Part shown: positions 1 through 7,198 of the stretch, piece after piece
Position numbering within the stretch: the stretch's first letter is position 1
How the letters are laid out: every line of letters begins with the position of its first letter
NCBI GenBank assembly: GCA_007126415.1
Contig: SLBH01000283.1
Location: 1-8,734 of the forward strand
Length of the DNA: 8,734 nt
Reading direction: 5' to 3'
From: Spirochaetales bacterium
GTDB taxonomy: Bacteria > Spirochaetota > Spirochaetia > DSM-27196 > SLAA01
Notes under the pieces: model-generated
What the model was told of the DNA's origin: nothing
Database searches by the model: none
Seen by the model: the letters and a program-made list of their open reading frames with translations, nothing else
Translations under genes and position numbers: made by a program

Positions 1-306
1 GAGGAAGAGGACTCGCTCCTCGGAGATTTCATAGAGGACAAAGACGTCGAGAATCCGGCACACCAAACCGCGTTCACCCTGCTTCAAGAACAGCTGCGAG
101 GTGTGCTATCATCGCTGCCTGAGCGCGAGCAAGAAGTGCTCAAGATGCGCTTCGGTCTCGAGGACGGATACTCGCTGACGCTTGAAGAAGTGGGGCTGTA
201 CTTCAATGTCACGCGCGAGCGCATTCGTCAGATTGAGGCGAAGGCGTTGCGTCGCTTACGACATCCCAAACGCAGCCGAAAGCTAAAAGACTATTTGGAC
301 CAGTAG
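1..306 (+). CDS. rpoD: RNA polymerase primary sigma factor RpoD, C-terminal fragment (5' end outside window)
   Basis: The reading frame is open from base 1 and gives the last 101 residues of a primary sigma-70 factor, which directs RNA polymerase to -35/-10 promoters. The fragment starts in the region 3/4 linker with the typical LGDFIEDKD segment. It then has region 4.1 (LPEREQEVLKMRFGL) and the region 4.2 helix-turn-helix, TLEEVGLYFNVTRERIRQIE, which contacts the -35 element. The end is AKALRRLRHPKRSRKLKDYLDQ-like, as in family members. The GTG at 103 is only an internal codon; homology to RpoD continues upstream to the window edge. The zinc-ribbon gene follows after 47 bases on the same strand, so co-transcription is possible. 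The stop codon sits inside a 13-bp tandem repeat (see that entry). The family call is very secure. Confidence 0.97.
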   Translation, partial: EEEDSLLGDFIEDKDVENPAHQTAFTLLQEQLRGVLSSLPEREQEVLKMRFGLEDGYSLTLEEVGLYFNVTRERIRQIEAKALRRLRHPKRSRKLKDYLDQ

Positions 307-333
307 GTTGGACCAGTAGGTTAGACCAGTAAC
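295..333 (+). repeat. 13-bp tandem repeat (2 exact copies plus 1 degenerate) over the rpoD stop codon
   Basis: The unit TTGGACCAGTAGG occurs exactly at 295-307 and 308-320. A degenerate third copy (TTAGACCAGTAAC) is at 321-333, with a further partial echo (TAGAACAGG) after it. The first copy holds the last rpoD codons and the TAG stop, so the array looks like a duplication of the gene's 3' end into the gap. The unit is not a multiple of three, so the later TAG/TAA triplets fall in other frames. The copies are read directly from the sequence. Origin by replication slippage is inferred. Confidence 0.85.
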
Positions 334-353
334 TAGAACAGGAGACTCCGCCG

Positions 354-1364
354 ATGATTCATGACGTTATCGACAAGCTGCGTGCATTGCAGGACGTGCT
401 TTCACAGAAGTTCGCGATCGAGGCCGAAATTCGCAATCTACCGAAGTCTCTCGCGACCAAGACCGAGCTACTCAATCGCCTAAAGCGTACCTATATCGAA
501 GACAACGAGAAATACGAAGCGCTTCGCAAGAAGATCGCCGACCTTCGCTTACGTCTTGAAGAAGCCGAACGTGAGCGCGAGAACTACGAAAAGCAGATGG
601 ATCTCATCAAGACCCAGCGCGAGTACGAAGCGCTCGACAAAGAGATCCGCGAGGCCGGTGAGCGCGAGCAGGAACTGCGTAAGGAGCTGCAGCGCGAGGA
701 AAAGAACTTCCAGGAGATGTCGCATTCTCTCGAGCGCGAAGAGACGATGATTCAGCAGCAAGAAGCCGAGCTCACCGAGGAGCAGAACAAGATCAAGGGC
801 GAAACCGAGGCTAAGCAGGAGCAACTCAAGGAACTGGAGGCCGAGGAGACGAACCTCGTTCCCGATCTTGATCAGGAGCTTCTGTTTAAGTTCGAGCGCA
901 TTATTCGAAGCAAAGAGGGCGAAGGCATCGTGTCGCTGCGAAAGGGAGTCTGCACCGGCTGTCAGATGATTCTCCCCAACCAGTTTGTCAACGACGTCCG
1001 CGACGGCTCCGAGATCAGGTTCTGCCCGTACTGCAGCAAGATCGTGTTCTACCTCGGCGATGAAGAGCTCACCGCGCCGGAGGACGACAGCGAAGGTCTT
1101 GTCGATCTCATGGGAGGCCTGAGCGACCTCGACGACGATGACGACGCCGTACTCGAGACCGGTGACCTTGAAGAGTCCGAGGAAGAAGGATTAGACGAGG
1201 TCGATAAGGGCGTGCTCGACGAGGAACCGCTCGATCTCAACGAGACCGACGACGACGACATCGAGGACGAAGACGAGAACGAACTCGAGGAAGACGACGA
1301 CCTCGAGGAAGACGACCTCGAAGACGAGGATGAAGAAGAGGAAGAGAGCGGCGAGTTCGACTAG
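354..1364 (+). CDS. CT398/DUF164-like coiled-coil protein with C4 zinc ribbon and long acidic tail
   Basis: The product has 336 residues. Residues 1 to about 180 are charged and heptad-like, predicting a long helical coiled coil. Next comes a zinc ribbon with CTGC at residues 200-203 and CPYC at 224-227, four cysteines able to bind one metal. This matches the DUF164/CT398-type family (zf-RING_7), often annotated 'C4-type zinc ribbon domain' or nucleic-acid-binding; the molecular role is not settled. Family members usually stop soon after the ribbon at roughly 240-260 residues. This one adds residues 235-336, a tail in which 59 of 102 residues are Asp or Glu, with one Lys and no Arg. The ATG at 354 has AGGAG at 340-344 as ribosome binding site. 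TAG at 1362 is followed in frame by TAA at 1371. It sits between rpoD and rnpB. Domain call good; function unknown. Confidence 0.85.
   Translation: MIHDVIDKLRALQDVLSQKFAIEAEIRNLPKSLATKTELLNRLKRTYIEDNEKYEALRKKIADLRLRLEEAERERENYEKQMDLIKTQREYEALDKEIREAGEREQELRKELQREEKNFQEMSHSLEREETMIQQQEAELTEEQNKIKGETEAKQEQLKELEAEETNLVPDLDQELLFKFERIIRSKEGEGIVSLRKGVCTGCQMILPNQFVNDVRDGSEIRFCPYCSKIVFYLGDEELTAPEDDSEGLVDLMGGLSDLDDDDDAVLETGDLEESEEEGLDEVDKGVLDEEPLDLNETDDDDIEDEDENELEEDDDLEEDDLEDEDEEEEESGEFD
1284..1330 (+). repeat. Degenerate 15-18 bp in-frame repeat coding acidic peptide
   Basis: Three successive segments begin with CTCGAGGAAGACGAC or a close variant, at about 1284, 1302 and 1317. They encode LEEDDD, LEEDD and LEDEDE. 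This is an in-frame repeat within the acidic tail of the zinc-ribbon protein and suggests the tail grew partly by short tandem duplication. Confidence 0.6.
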
Positions 1365-1411
1365 GTAGACTAAGCAGAGCTACACCGACCACTCGTGGAA
1401 CCGCGTCGCTA

Positions 1412-1782
1412 CGAAGGAACGACAGGTCGCGCCGTCGCCGGAGCGCTTCGGCGCTTCGGAGGAAAGTCCGGGCTCCGGAGAGCACGGTACCGGGTAACAC
1501 CCGGGCGCCCACACGGGCGACAGAAAGTGCCACAGAAACCAGACCGCTTCACTTCGGTGGAGCAAGGGTGAAACGGTGGGGTAAGAGCCCACCGGTCCGC
1601 GGGCGACCGCGGGCGGCATGGTAAACCTTACCGGGAGCAAGATCAAGCAGCGGAGGGAGTGGCTCGCTCGGCACCTCTGCGGGTAGATCGCTCGAGGCGT
1701 GCGGCAACGCGCGCCGTAGATGGATGACGGCGACGGTACCTGTACCGTACAGAACCCGGCTTATAGACCTGTCGTTCCTTCG
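1412..1782 (+). ncRNA. rnpB: RNase P RNA, bacterial type A
   Basis: This is the catalytic RNA that trims the 5' leader from precursor tRNAs. P1 is a perfect 17-bp pairing of 1412-1428 with 1766-1782, which sets the ends (about 371 nt; E. coli has 377). P2 pairs 1432-1440 with 1728-1736. P3 is a small hairpin at 1442-1455 with a TTCG loop. The conserved GGAGGAAAGTCCGGGCTCC block lies at 1458-1476 and the 3' ACAGAACCCGGCTTAT block at 1750-1765, which together form P4. The AGCAAGGGTGAAA segment is at 1561-1573, and the following hairpin pairs 1575-1580 with 1588-1593. P12 (1597-1612) has a GCGA loop and P18 (1696-1715) a GCAA loop. A hairpin at about 1733-1748 fits P19, which E. coli lacks. No GGU is visible in the P15 loop region (see findings). 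No clear promoter or T-tract terminator was found; the ends are inferred from P1. Confidence 0.97.
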
Positions 1783-1793
1783 CTCTTCCGCTC

Positions 1794-1823
1794 CCTCGTT
1801 TCCCGCTTCCTCGTTTCCCGCCG
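1794..1823 (+). repeat. 15-bp tandem repeat downstream of rnpB
   Basis: CCTCGTTTCCCGCTT (1794-1808) is followed directly by CCTCGTTTCCCGCCG (1809-1823), with 13 of 15 bases identical. It lies in a pyrimidine-rich stretch between the RNase P RNA 3' end and the next promoter. It may act as a trailer or spacer. It has no hairpin and no T-run, so it does not look like an intrinsic terminator. Confidence 0.7.
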
Positions 1824-1827
1824 CAGA

Positions 1828-1856
1828 TTGACTTTTTGTTCAAAAGATATTTTAAT
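1828..1856 (+). promoter_or_regulatory. Sigma-70-type promoter of the cell-shape operon
   Basis: A TTGACT -35 hexamer (1828-1833) and a TTTAAT -10 hexamer (1851-1856) are separated by exactly 17 bases, close to consensus. The segment is AT-rich against a GC-rich background. Expected initiation is near 1862-1864, some 8-10 bases before the ATG at 1872. It would drive the TPR gene and, given the close spacing, mreB, mreC, mreD and mrdA. Identified by eye from hexamers and spacing only. Confidence 0.65.
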
Positions 1857-1871
1857 GGCGCCAGACTCGGC

Positions 1872-2831
1872 ATGAGATACCCCAGAGCACGCTTTAACTT
1901 TGCATCCAAAGGAAAGGAAAAACAAGAGCCTTCGGCCCGCGTAATCGCCGGAAGTATCTTAAGCTCTGTGATATTTTTGTCGGTACTGGCGTTCGTGCTG
2001 TTTGGTGGGTATCGGTTTTTTTTCGGGCTGGTCCGCGCCGCCGGGCGGAGCAACCCGGCAGAGTTATGGGCCGAGCAGCGTTATCAGGAGCTTATCGCCG
2101 AAGCGGAAACCCGCCTCAGCGAGGACCCGATGGACCGTAACGCCTTGGTGTATTCCGGTTTCGCCCAGTTCTATTCCGGGTTAGAGCAAGTGGAAGAAGA
2201 ACAGCGCCTCGAGTACATGCAGGGCAGCATACGCACACTGCGCAAGGCTCTGCTGCACGACGAAAACGCGCTTCGGGGAGAGTTGTACTACGTGTTGAGT
2301 AAGGCGTATTTTCACACCGGGCCGTTTTATTACGATCTCTCGGTGGAGTACATGCAACGAGCACTCGATCACGGCTTTGATGCACCCGATGCACAGGAGT
2401 ATCTCGCGGTTGCCTACTCCGACCTCGGCCGCCACGAGCGGGCCGTTGAAAGCCTGCGGGCTGCGGTAGCCGACAATCCAAACGATCTGCTGTATTTCAC
2501 ACTCGGCGAAACGCAGATCGAGCTTGCACAACCTGCCGAAGCCGAGCACGCGTTTGAGCGCGTGCTCGATGTCAGCGAAGATTCATATCTTATTCAACAA
2601 TCCCAGTTGCGTCTGGCGGAACTGCTGATTGAAGAGGGCCGTTACGACGAAGCTCTTGAACAGCTGGAGGACGTCCTCGAGTCGAATGAAGAATCGGCGC
2701 AGGCGTACTACCTACGTGGCAGGTTGCACCTGGCTCAGGACGACCGTGAACGCGCCCGGGCGCAATGGCGTGAAGCGGTGCGCCTTGATCCACAGCACAC
2801 CGAGGCGCTGCGGAGCTTGCAGAACAACTAG
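1872..2831 (+). CDS. Membrane-anchored TPR-repeat protein, first gene of the mre operon
   Basis: The product has 319 residues. A basic N-terminus precedes one hydrophobic segment at about residues 24-53, predicted to be a membrane anchor. The rest is helical, with tetratricopeptide repeats clearest at about 172-205, 206-239, 243-275 and 276-309 (patterns such as AYSDLGRHERAVESLRAAV and LIEEGRYDEALEQLEDVL), plus degenerate ones before these. TPR domains are protein-binding scaffolds. Placement before mreB suggests an envelope or elongasome accessory role, but that is inferred from position only. I chose ATG 1872: an in-frame TTG at 1836 would add 12 residues but lies inside the predicted promoter. 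No Shine-Dalgarno precedes 1872. A run of eight T at 2016-2023 encodes part of Phe-Phe-Phe in the anchor. The stop overlaps the mreB ribosome binding site. Confidence 0.85.
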   Translation: MRYPRARFNFASKGKEKQEPSARVIAGSILSSVIFLSVLAFVLFGGYRFFFGLVRAAGRSNPAELWAEQRYQELIAEAETRLSEDPMDRNALVYSGFAQFYSGLEQVEEEQRLEYMQGSIRTLRKALLHDENALRGELYYVLSKAYFHTGPFYYDLSVEYMQRALDHGFDAPDAQEYLAVAYSDLGRHERAVESLRAAVADNPNDLLYFTLGETQIELAQPAEAEHAFERVLDVSEDSYLIQQSQLRLAELLIEEGRYDEALEQLEDVLESNEESAQAYYLRGRLHLAQDDRERARAQWREAVRLDPQHTEALRSLQNN

Positions 2832-2846
2832 GAGGGGAGCTACCCG

Positions 2847-3884
2847 ATGGCGTTCGGAAATATGTTTAACGCGTTCTCCACCGACATCGGCATCGACTTG
2901 GGAACCTGCAACACGCTGGTTTACATCCGTGGGAAGGGAATCGTGATCAACGAGCCTTCGGTCGTTGCTGTTGAGAGGGGAACGAAAAAGGTCGTAGCGG
3001 TCGGCGAAGATGCACGCCGCATGCTTTGGAAAACGCCGGGCGATATCATTGCGATCCGGCCGTTGCGCGACGGGGTCATCGCCGACCTCGAGACCACCGA
3101 GAAGATGGTACGGTACTTCATCGCGAAGGTCTTGCGTAGACGTTGGCTCGTAAAGCCTCGCATGGTCATCGGCGTTCCGTCGTGTATTACCGAGGTTGAA
3201 CGGCGCGCGGTAGAGGAAAGCGCGTATAAGGTAGGCGCACGCGAGGTGAAGGTGATCGAGGAGAGCCTCGCCGCCGCGATCGGCGCCAGCATTCCGATCT
3301 ACGAACCTGCAGGCCACATGGTTTGTGATGTCGGCGGCGGTACGAGTGAGATCTCGGTCATATCGCTCGGCGGCATGGTGGTTACCAATGCAATTCGGCT
3401 CGGCGGCGATGAGTTCGACGACGCGATCATCAAGCACGTCCGTACCGTGCACAACCTCATCATAGGAGAGGGTACCGCCGAGGAGCTCAAGCGTAAGATC
3501 GGCAACGCAGCGCCCGACAAGAAGATCGAAACTATGGAGATCAAGGGCACCGACGCCATCACCGGGCTTCCTCGTCGTTTAGAGATCGATAGCGTGGAGG
3601 TCCGCGAGGCGCTCCAAGAGCCGATTACCGCAATTGTCGAAGAGATCAAGCGAACGCTCGGTCAAACTCCGCCGGAGTTAGCGGCAGATATCGTCGAGCG
3701 TGGCATTGTAATGACGGGCGGAGGGTCGCTGCTCAAAGGCCTCGATCACCTCATCGCAAACGAGACCGGTGTTCCCTGTTTCCGTGCCGAGGACCCGCTG
3801 AACTGCGTTGTACTCGGGGCCGGAATGTTTTTCGAGTACGAAAAAGGGATGAACGATCACCACCATATCTACAATAAGCTTTGA
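2847..3884 (+). CDS. mreB: Rod-shape-determining actin homologue MreB
   Basis: The product has 345 residues, the normal MreB length. MreB is a bacterial actin that forms membrane-bound filaments and orients the peptidoglycan elongation machinery. The nucleotide-binding motifs are intact: phosphate 1 DIGIDLGTCNTLVYI near residue 12, phosphate 2 CDVGGGTSEISVISLGG near residue 160, and the adenosine motif VMTGGGSLLKGLD near residue 288. The conserved ELKRKIG segment and a C-terminal GAGMFFE are also present. A strong ribosome binding site, AGGAGGGG (2830-2837), begins within the TPR gene's stop region, nine bases before the ATG. The short His-rich C-terminus (DHHHIYNKL) follows the conserved core. 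The end overlaps the mreC start. Identification is secure. Confidence 0.97.
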   Translation: MAFGNMFNAFSTDIGIDLGTCNTLVYIRGKGIVINEPSVVAVERGTKKVVAVGEDARRMLWKTPGDIIAIRPLRDGVIADLETTEKMVRYFIAKVLRRRWLVKPRMVIGVPSCITEVERRAVEESAYKVGAREVKVIEESLAAAIGASIPIYEPAGHMVCDVGGGTSEISVISLGGMVVTNAIRLGGDEFDDAIIKHVRTVHNLIIGEGTAEELKRKIGNAAPDKKIETMEIKGTDAITGLPRRLEIDSVEVREALQEPITAIVEEIKRTLGQTPPELAADIVERGIVMTGGGSLLKGLDHLIANETGVPCFRAEDPLNCVVLGAGMFFEYEKGMNDHHHIYNKL

Positions 3885-4726
3885 ACGGTTCGAGTCGGTT
3901 CTCCACGAACAAAGCGGCAATTACGCTCGCGGTTCTGCTCACCATATCGTTGTTCGGGGTCGCGCTTAGCGGCCCCGGCCGTATAGGAGGACCGGTACGA
4001 GTTCTCGGGTCGTTGATTGGCTCGGTACAGCGGGGTGTTTCGGGCCTCGGAGGTTTTGTTGGGAGTACCGTGAACTCGGTGCGCGAGCTCGGACAACTTC
4101 GACAAGAGCACGAAGATCTCCTCGAGCGCCTGCGCGAGTACGAAGCGATCGAACGCGATATCCAAGACCTCGAGCGTGAGATTCAAGCGCTGCGAGAGAC
4201 GCTTGGATTCTCGCAGGAGTTGACCTACGAAAACGTTCCCGCACGAGTCATAGCTCGCGACCCGGGCAATTTCTTCTCCACAATAACACTCAACCGCGGC
4301 TCGCGAGACGGCGTTCAGACGGGCATGCCGGTGATCGCGGTGCAGGACGGACGCCAAGGCTTAGTGGGACGCGTCAAGGATGTAACCCGGAGGACCGCAA
4401 CGGTAAAACCGATCTTCGACAGTTCCTCCTACGTCGCCGCCCGTCTGCGGGAGTCGCGCTACGACGGTTTGATTCAGGGTGGCGGAATCGGCAGCAATAC
4501 CATCGTGATGCGCTACGTGCCCGACTCGGCCCGTGACGAGATAGGGTACGGCAACATGATCGTAACCTCAGGCATGAGTTCGGTGTATCCTCCCGAGATC
4601 CAAGTTGGAACGGTAGAGGCGGTCCAGTCACGAGCGTACGAGACCTCGCTGGAGATCGAGATCACACCGCTGATTAATTTTTCGCGCTTAGAGTATGTCT
4701 TTGTGCTCGCGCCGGAAGACACGTGA
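3881..4726 (+). CDS. mreC: Cell shape protein MreC
   Basis: The product has 281 residues with the usual MreC plan: a short cytoplasmic N-terminus, one membrane segment at about residues 11-30, a periplasmic coiled coil at about 66-108, then a beta-rich domain. That domain includes ITLNRGSRDGVQTGMPVI (135-152), the GLVGRV turn (160-165) and SGMSSVYPPEIQVGTV (230-245), all typical of the family. MreC links MreB and MreD to PBP2 and stimulates PBP2-RodA. The proposed start is TTG at 3881, overlapping the mreB stop by four bases (TTGA), consistent with translational coupling. No good ribosome binding site is seen and no ATG alternative keeps the membrane segment. Family call secure, exact start less so. 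Confidence 0.94.
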   Translation: MNGSSRFSTNKAAITLAVLLTISLFGVALSGPGRIGGPVRVLGSLIGSVQRGVSGLGGFVGSTVNSVRELGQLRQEHEDLLERLREYEAIERDIQDLEREIQALRETLGFSQELTYENVPARVIARDPGNFFSTITLNRGSRDGVQTGMPVIAVQDGRQGLVGRVKDVTRRTATVKPIFDSSSYVAARLRESRYDGLIQGGGIGSNTIVMRYVPDSARDEIGYGNMIVTSGMSSVYPPEIQVGTVEAVQSRAYETSLEIEITPLINFSRLEYVFVLAPEDT

Positions 4727-4759
4727 GCCATACGCACACACGGAAGAAGGTAGGCTGAA

Positions 4760-5269
4760 ATGTCGGCTGCTATGATATATGGTACGATTATAGCGATCGG
4801 ATTTGCCGTGCTACAGAGCAACGTGCTGCACGGAATTGCGATCACCGGCGTAGTTCCGGATGTTGCGCTGATCGTGGTGGTATTTCTCGCGAACAAGAAG
4901 GGCAGCCTTGTCGGTGAGCTCACCGGGTTCGGTGCCGGTGTCGCACAGGATCTCCTCAGTCTATCGCCAATTGGGTTTCACGCTTTCAGCAAGACCTTGA
5001 TCGGCTACCTTGTGGGCAAGACACACGGGAAGACCTTTCTAGACCCTATATTTCTGCCGATTCTGATGGTATTCATCGCGACGCTCATGCAGGGTTTGAT
5101 GGCGTCTACACTGGTTGCGGTATTTCGTATCGAGCCCGCGTTCTCCGGTGTTCTCAGCACCCGCTTCGCGGTTGAGTTGGCGTACAATGCGCTCCTCGCA
5201 CCGCCGATCTTTGCTCTGCTGCGTTTCGTGCCTCCGCTTGTAGAGGCTGAACGGGGAGGATTTGCGTAA
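4760..5269 (+). CDS. mreD: Rod-shape-determining membrane protein MreD
   Basis: The product has 169 residues, mostly hydrophobic, with about five membrane segments (near 5-25, 28-45, 50-66, 96-122 and 138-158). It carries the family-like pattern GFGAGVAQDLLSLSPIGFHA (57-76), with a conserved Gly/Asp and Pro-Ile-Gly region. MreD is the integral membrane member of the elongasome and works with MreC. The ATG at 4760 is preceded by a GAAGAAGG-type ribosome binding site, 33 bases after mreC stops. The next gene starts 3 bases after its stop. MreD sequences diverge strongly, so position between mreC and mrdA supports the call. Confidence 0.93.
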   Translation: MSAAMIYGTIIAIGFAVLQSNVLHGIAITGVVPDVALIVVVFLANKKGSLVGELTGFGAGVAQDLLSLSPIGFHAFSKTLIGYLVGKTHGKTFLDPIFLPILMVFIATLMQGLMASTLVAVFRIEPAFSGVLSTRFAVELAYNALLAPPIFALLRFVPPLVEAERGGFA

Positions 5270-5272
5270 GCC

Positions 5273-7198
5273 ATGACCCAATCGCCGAACAATCGTCGGA
5301 TACCGCGCGAACGCATCATTGCGTTCGGTGGAGTCATTGCGTTGCTCGTTGTTCTATATCTGGGTTATTTGTTCTCGCTCCAGATCATTGACGGCTATAT
5401 CTATGCACTGCGAGCCGAGCAGGTCACGCGTCGCAGCTCGCTGATTCCGGCGCCGCGCGGTCAGGTTTTCGATCGCCACTACGATACTCCGCTCGTCACC
5501 AACGTCGACTCTTTCGTCGTGGAGATCAACCCCGCAAATATCCCGCGTGGCATGCACGATGAGGTATTCCAACGCGTCGCCGAGGCGCTCGATATCCCGC
5601 CGTCGCGCTTGGAGCAGCGCATTCCACCGCGCCGTTACAACACGTATCAGGCGGTTGAGGTCGATACCGCGGTTTCGTTCGAGACAATCAGTTACATCGC
5701 CGAAAACAACGAACGCTACCCGGGTGTCAGTTGGCGCAATACGCCGGTTCGACAGTACACCATGACGAACTCGCTTGCGCATACCCTTGGTTACGTAGGT
5801 CAGATCACCACCGAGGAGCTGCAGGTCTTGTACAACCGCGGCTACACCGCCAACTCAATACTCGGCAAGGCCGGGATCGAGCAGCAGTACGACGAGATGC
5901 TGCGCGGGGAAGACGGCAGGCGCTTTCTGAAGGTGGATGCGCGCGGCCGCGAGGTAGGTGAAACCGAGCTCGACCCGATCGAGCCTGAACTCGGCGAGAG
6001 TCTCGTCTTGACCATAGACCGCCACATTCAGAAGCTTGCCGAGCGGACCCTAGGAAACAGAACCGGATCGGTCGTTGCGCTGCGCCCGCACACCGGAGAG
6101 ATCCTCGCGATGGCGTCGTATCCCTACTACGATCCCAACCTGTTTCTGGATCGCGGACGCTCCGAGAGTTTTCGTAGTCTCTCGATCGACGCACGTGCGC
6201 CGTTCTTGAACCGAGCGATACAATCGGCCGCGGTACCGGCCTCCACCTTTAAGATGATCATGACCGCTGCGGTGCTCGAGGAAGACGCCTTTCCAACCGA
6301 CCAGACCGTTACCTGTCGCGGCTCGCGACGATTTGGGAACCGAACCTTCAACTGTTGGCAGGAGTACGGCCACGGAGCGCTTACATTACCCGAAGCGCTC
6401 GCTCAGTCCTGCAACGTCTTTTACTATACCATGGGCCATGATTACCTCGGAGAGGACATCATTATCGATTACGCAAAGCAGTTCGGATTCGGCGAACGTA
6501 CCGGTATAGACCTTCCCGGCGAGGTGCCCGGATTGGTGCCCACTCCGGAATGGAAACAGGCCCGCTTCGGATCACCGTGGGTTGGGGGGGACACAATCAA
6601 TCTCTCGATTGGACAGGGTTTCATCGAGGTCACGCCGCTACAACTCGCGAACGCTATGGCGATGGTTGTCAACGACGGCGTCATTTACCGCCCGCACGTT
6701 TTGAGCGAGGTTCGTGACCAGGAGACCGGACAGATCATCCACAACGTACAGCCGGAGGTTCTCCGAACCGCGGATATCAGCTCCGAGACCTTCTCCAAGC
6801 TGAGAGAAGGGCTACGAGGCGCAGTCGAGCACGGAACGCCTCGGCCGGTTATCACTACCCGAGCCGTAGATCTCGCCGGCAAGACCGGCACCGGTGAGAC
6901 CGGGCGTCCCGATGAGCTACACTCATGGTTCGTGTCGTACGGGCCGTACAACGCCGAGGATCCCGAGGACAAGGTTGTATTGGTCGTTATGGTCGACGGT
7001 GCTAATGAATGGGAATGGTGGGCGCCGCGCGCGTCAAACGTAATTATGCACGGGATCTTTACCGGTCAAACCTACGAGGAATCGCTCAATTCGCTGGGCC
7101 TCAGCTGGTGGCTCCGAGCCGAGGAACAAGACCAACCCCCGGATGTACCCGAGGAAGAGTACCAACAACAGCAGGAAGGATTCGAACTCGAGGGGTAG
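5273..7198 (+). CDS. mrdA: Penicillin-binding protein 2 (elongation-specific peptidoglycan transpeptidase)
   Basis: The product has 641 residues, a class B PBP that cross-links peptidoglycan during side-wall growth. One membrane segment lies at about residues 16-36. The dimerisation/pedestal domain starts with the RG-x-x-x-DR motif (RGQVFDRHYDTPLVTN, from about 62). The catalytic domain has the active-site STFK (Ser324, Lys327), SCN (379-381) and KTGTGE (Lys537-Gly539), so all three penicillin-binding motifs are intact. WVGGDTINLSIGQG before residue 450 is also characteristic; a run of seven G at 6584-6590 encodes its GG. The C-terminal 25 or so residues are Glu/Gln-rich and look like a loose tail. 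GGGGAGGA (5251-5258) lies upstream, rather far from the ATG. It ends the mre operon here, since the next gene is on the opposite strand and rodA does not follow. Confidence 0.96.
   Translation: MTQSPNNRRIPRERIIAFGGVIALLVVLYLGYLFSLQIIDGYIYALRAEQVTRRSSLIPAPRGQVFDRHYDTPLVTNVDSFVVEINPANIPRGMHDEVFQRVAEALDIPPSRLEQRIPPRRYNTYQAVEVDTAVSFETISYIAENNERYPGVSWRNTPVRQYTMTNSLAHTLGYVGQITTEELQVLYNRGYTANSILGKAGIEQQYDEMLRGEDGRRFLKVDARGREVGETELDPIEPELGESLVLTIDRHIQKLAERTLGNRTGSVVALRPHTGEILAMASYPYYDPNLFLDRGRSESFRSLSIDARAPFLNRAIQSAAVPASTFKMIMTAAVLEEDAFPTDQTVTCRGSRRFGNRTFNCWQEYGHGALTLPEALAQSCNVFYYTMGHDYLGEDIIIDYAKQFGFGERTGIDLPGEVPGLVPTPEWKQARFGSPWVGGDTINLSIGQGFIEVTPLQLANAMAMVVNDGVIYRPHVLSEVRDQETGQIIHNVQPEVLRTADISSETFSKLREGLRGAVEHGTPRPVITTRAVDLAGKTGTGETGRPDELHSWFVSYGPYNAEDPEDKVVLVVMVDGANEWEWWAPRASNVIMHGIFTGQTYEESLNSLGLSWWLRAEEQDQPPDVPEEEYQQQQEGFELEG

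Noticed and set aside
1049..1533. Minus-strand Ser- and Arg-rich open frames opposite the acidic tail and rnpB
   Set aside because: They are shadows of GAC/GAG-rich coding and structured RNA sequence; no ribosome binding sites or domains.
1836..1871. TTG start adding 12 residues to the TPR protein
   Set aside because: It lies inside the predicted promoter (-35 to -10) and has no ribosome binding site; the ATG at 1872 fits better.
1643..2053. Minus-strand open frame of 136 codons
   Set aside because: It overlaps the RNase P RNA and the TPR gene, and its product is a low-complexity Arg-rich sequence with no recognisable domain.
2712..3452. Long minus-strand open frame (246 codons) opposite mreB
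   Set aside because: mreB on the plus strand is unambiguous; the antisense frame has no recognisable motif.
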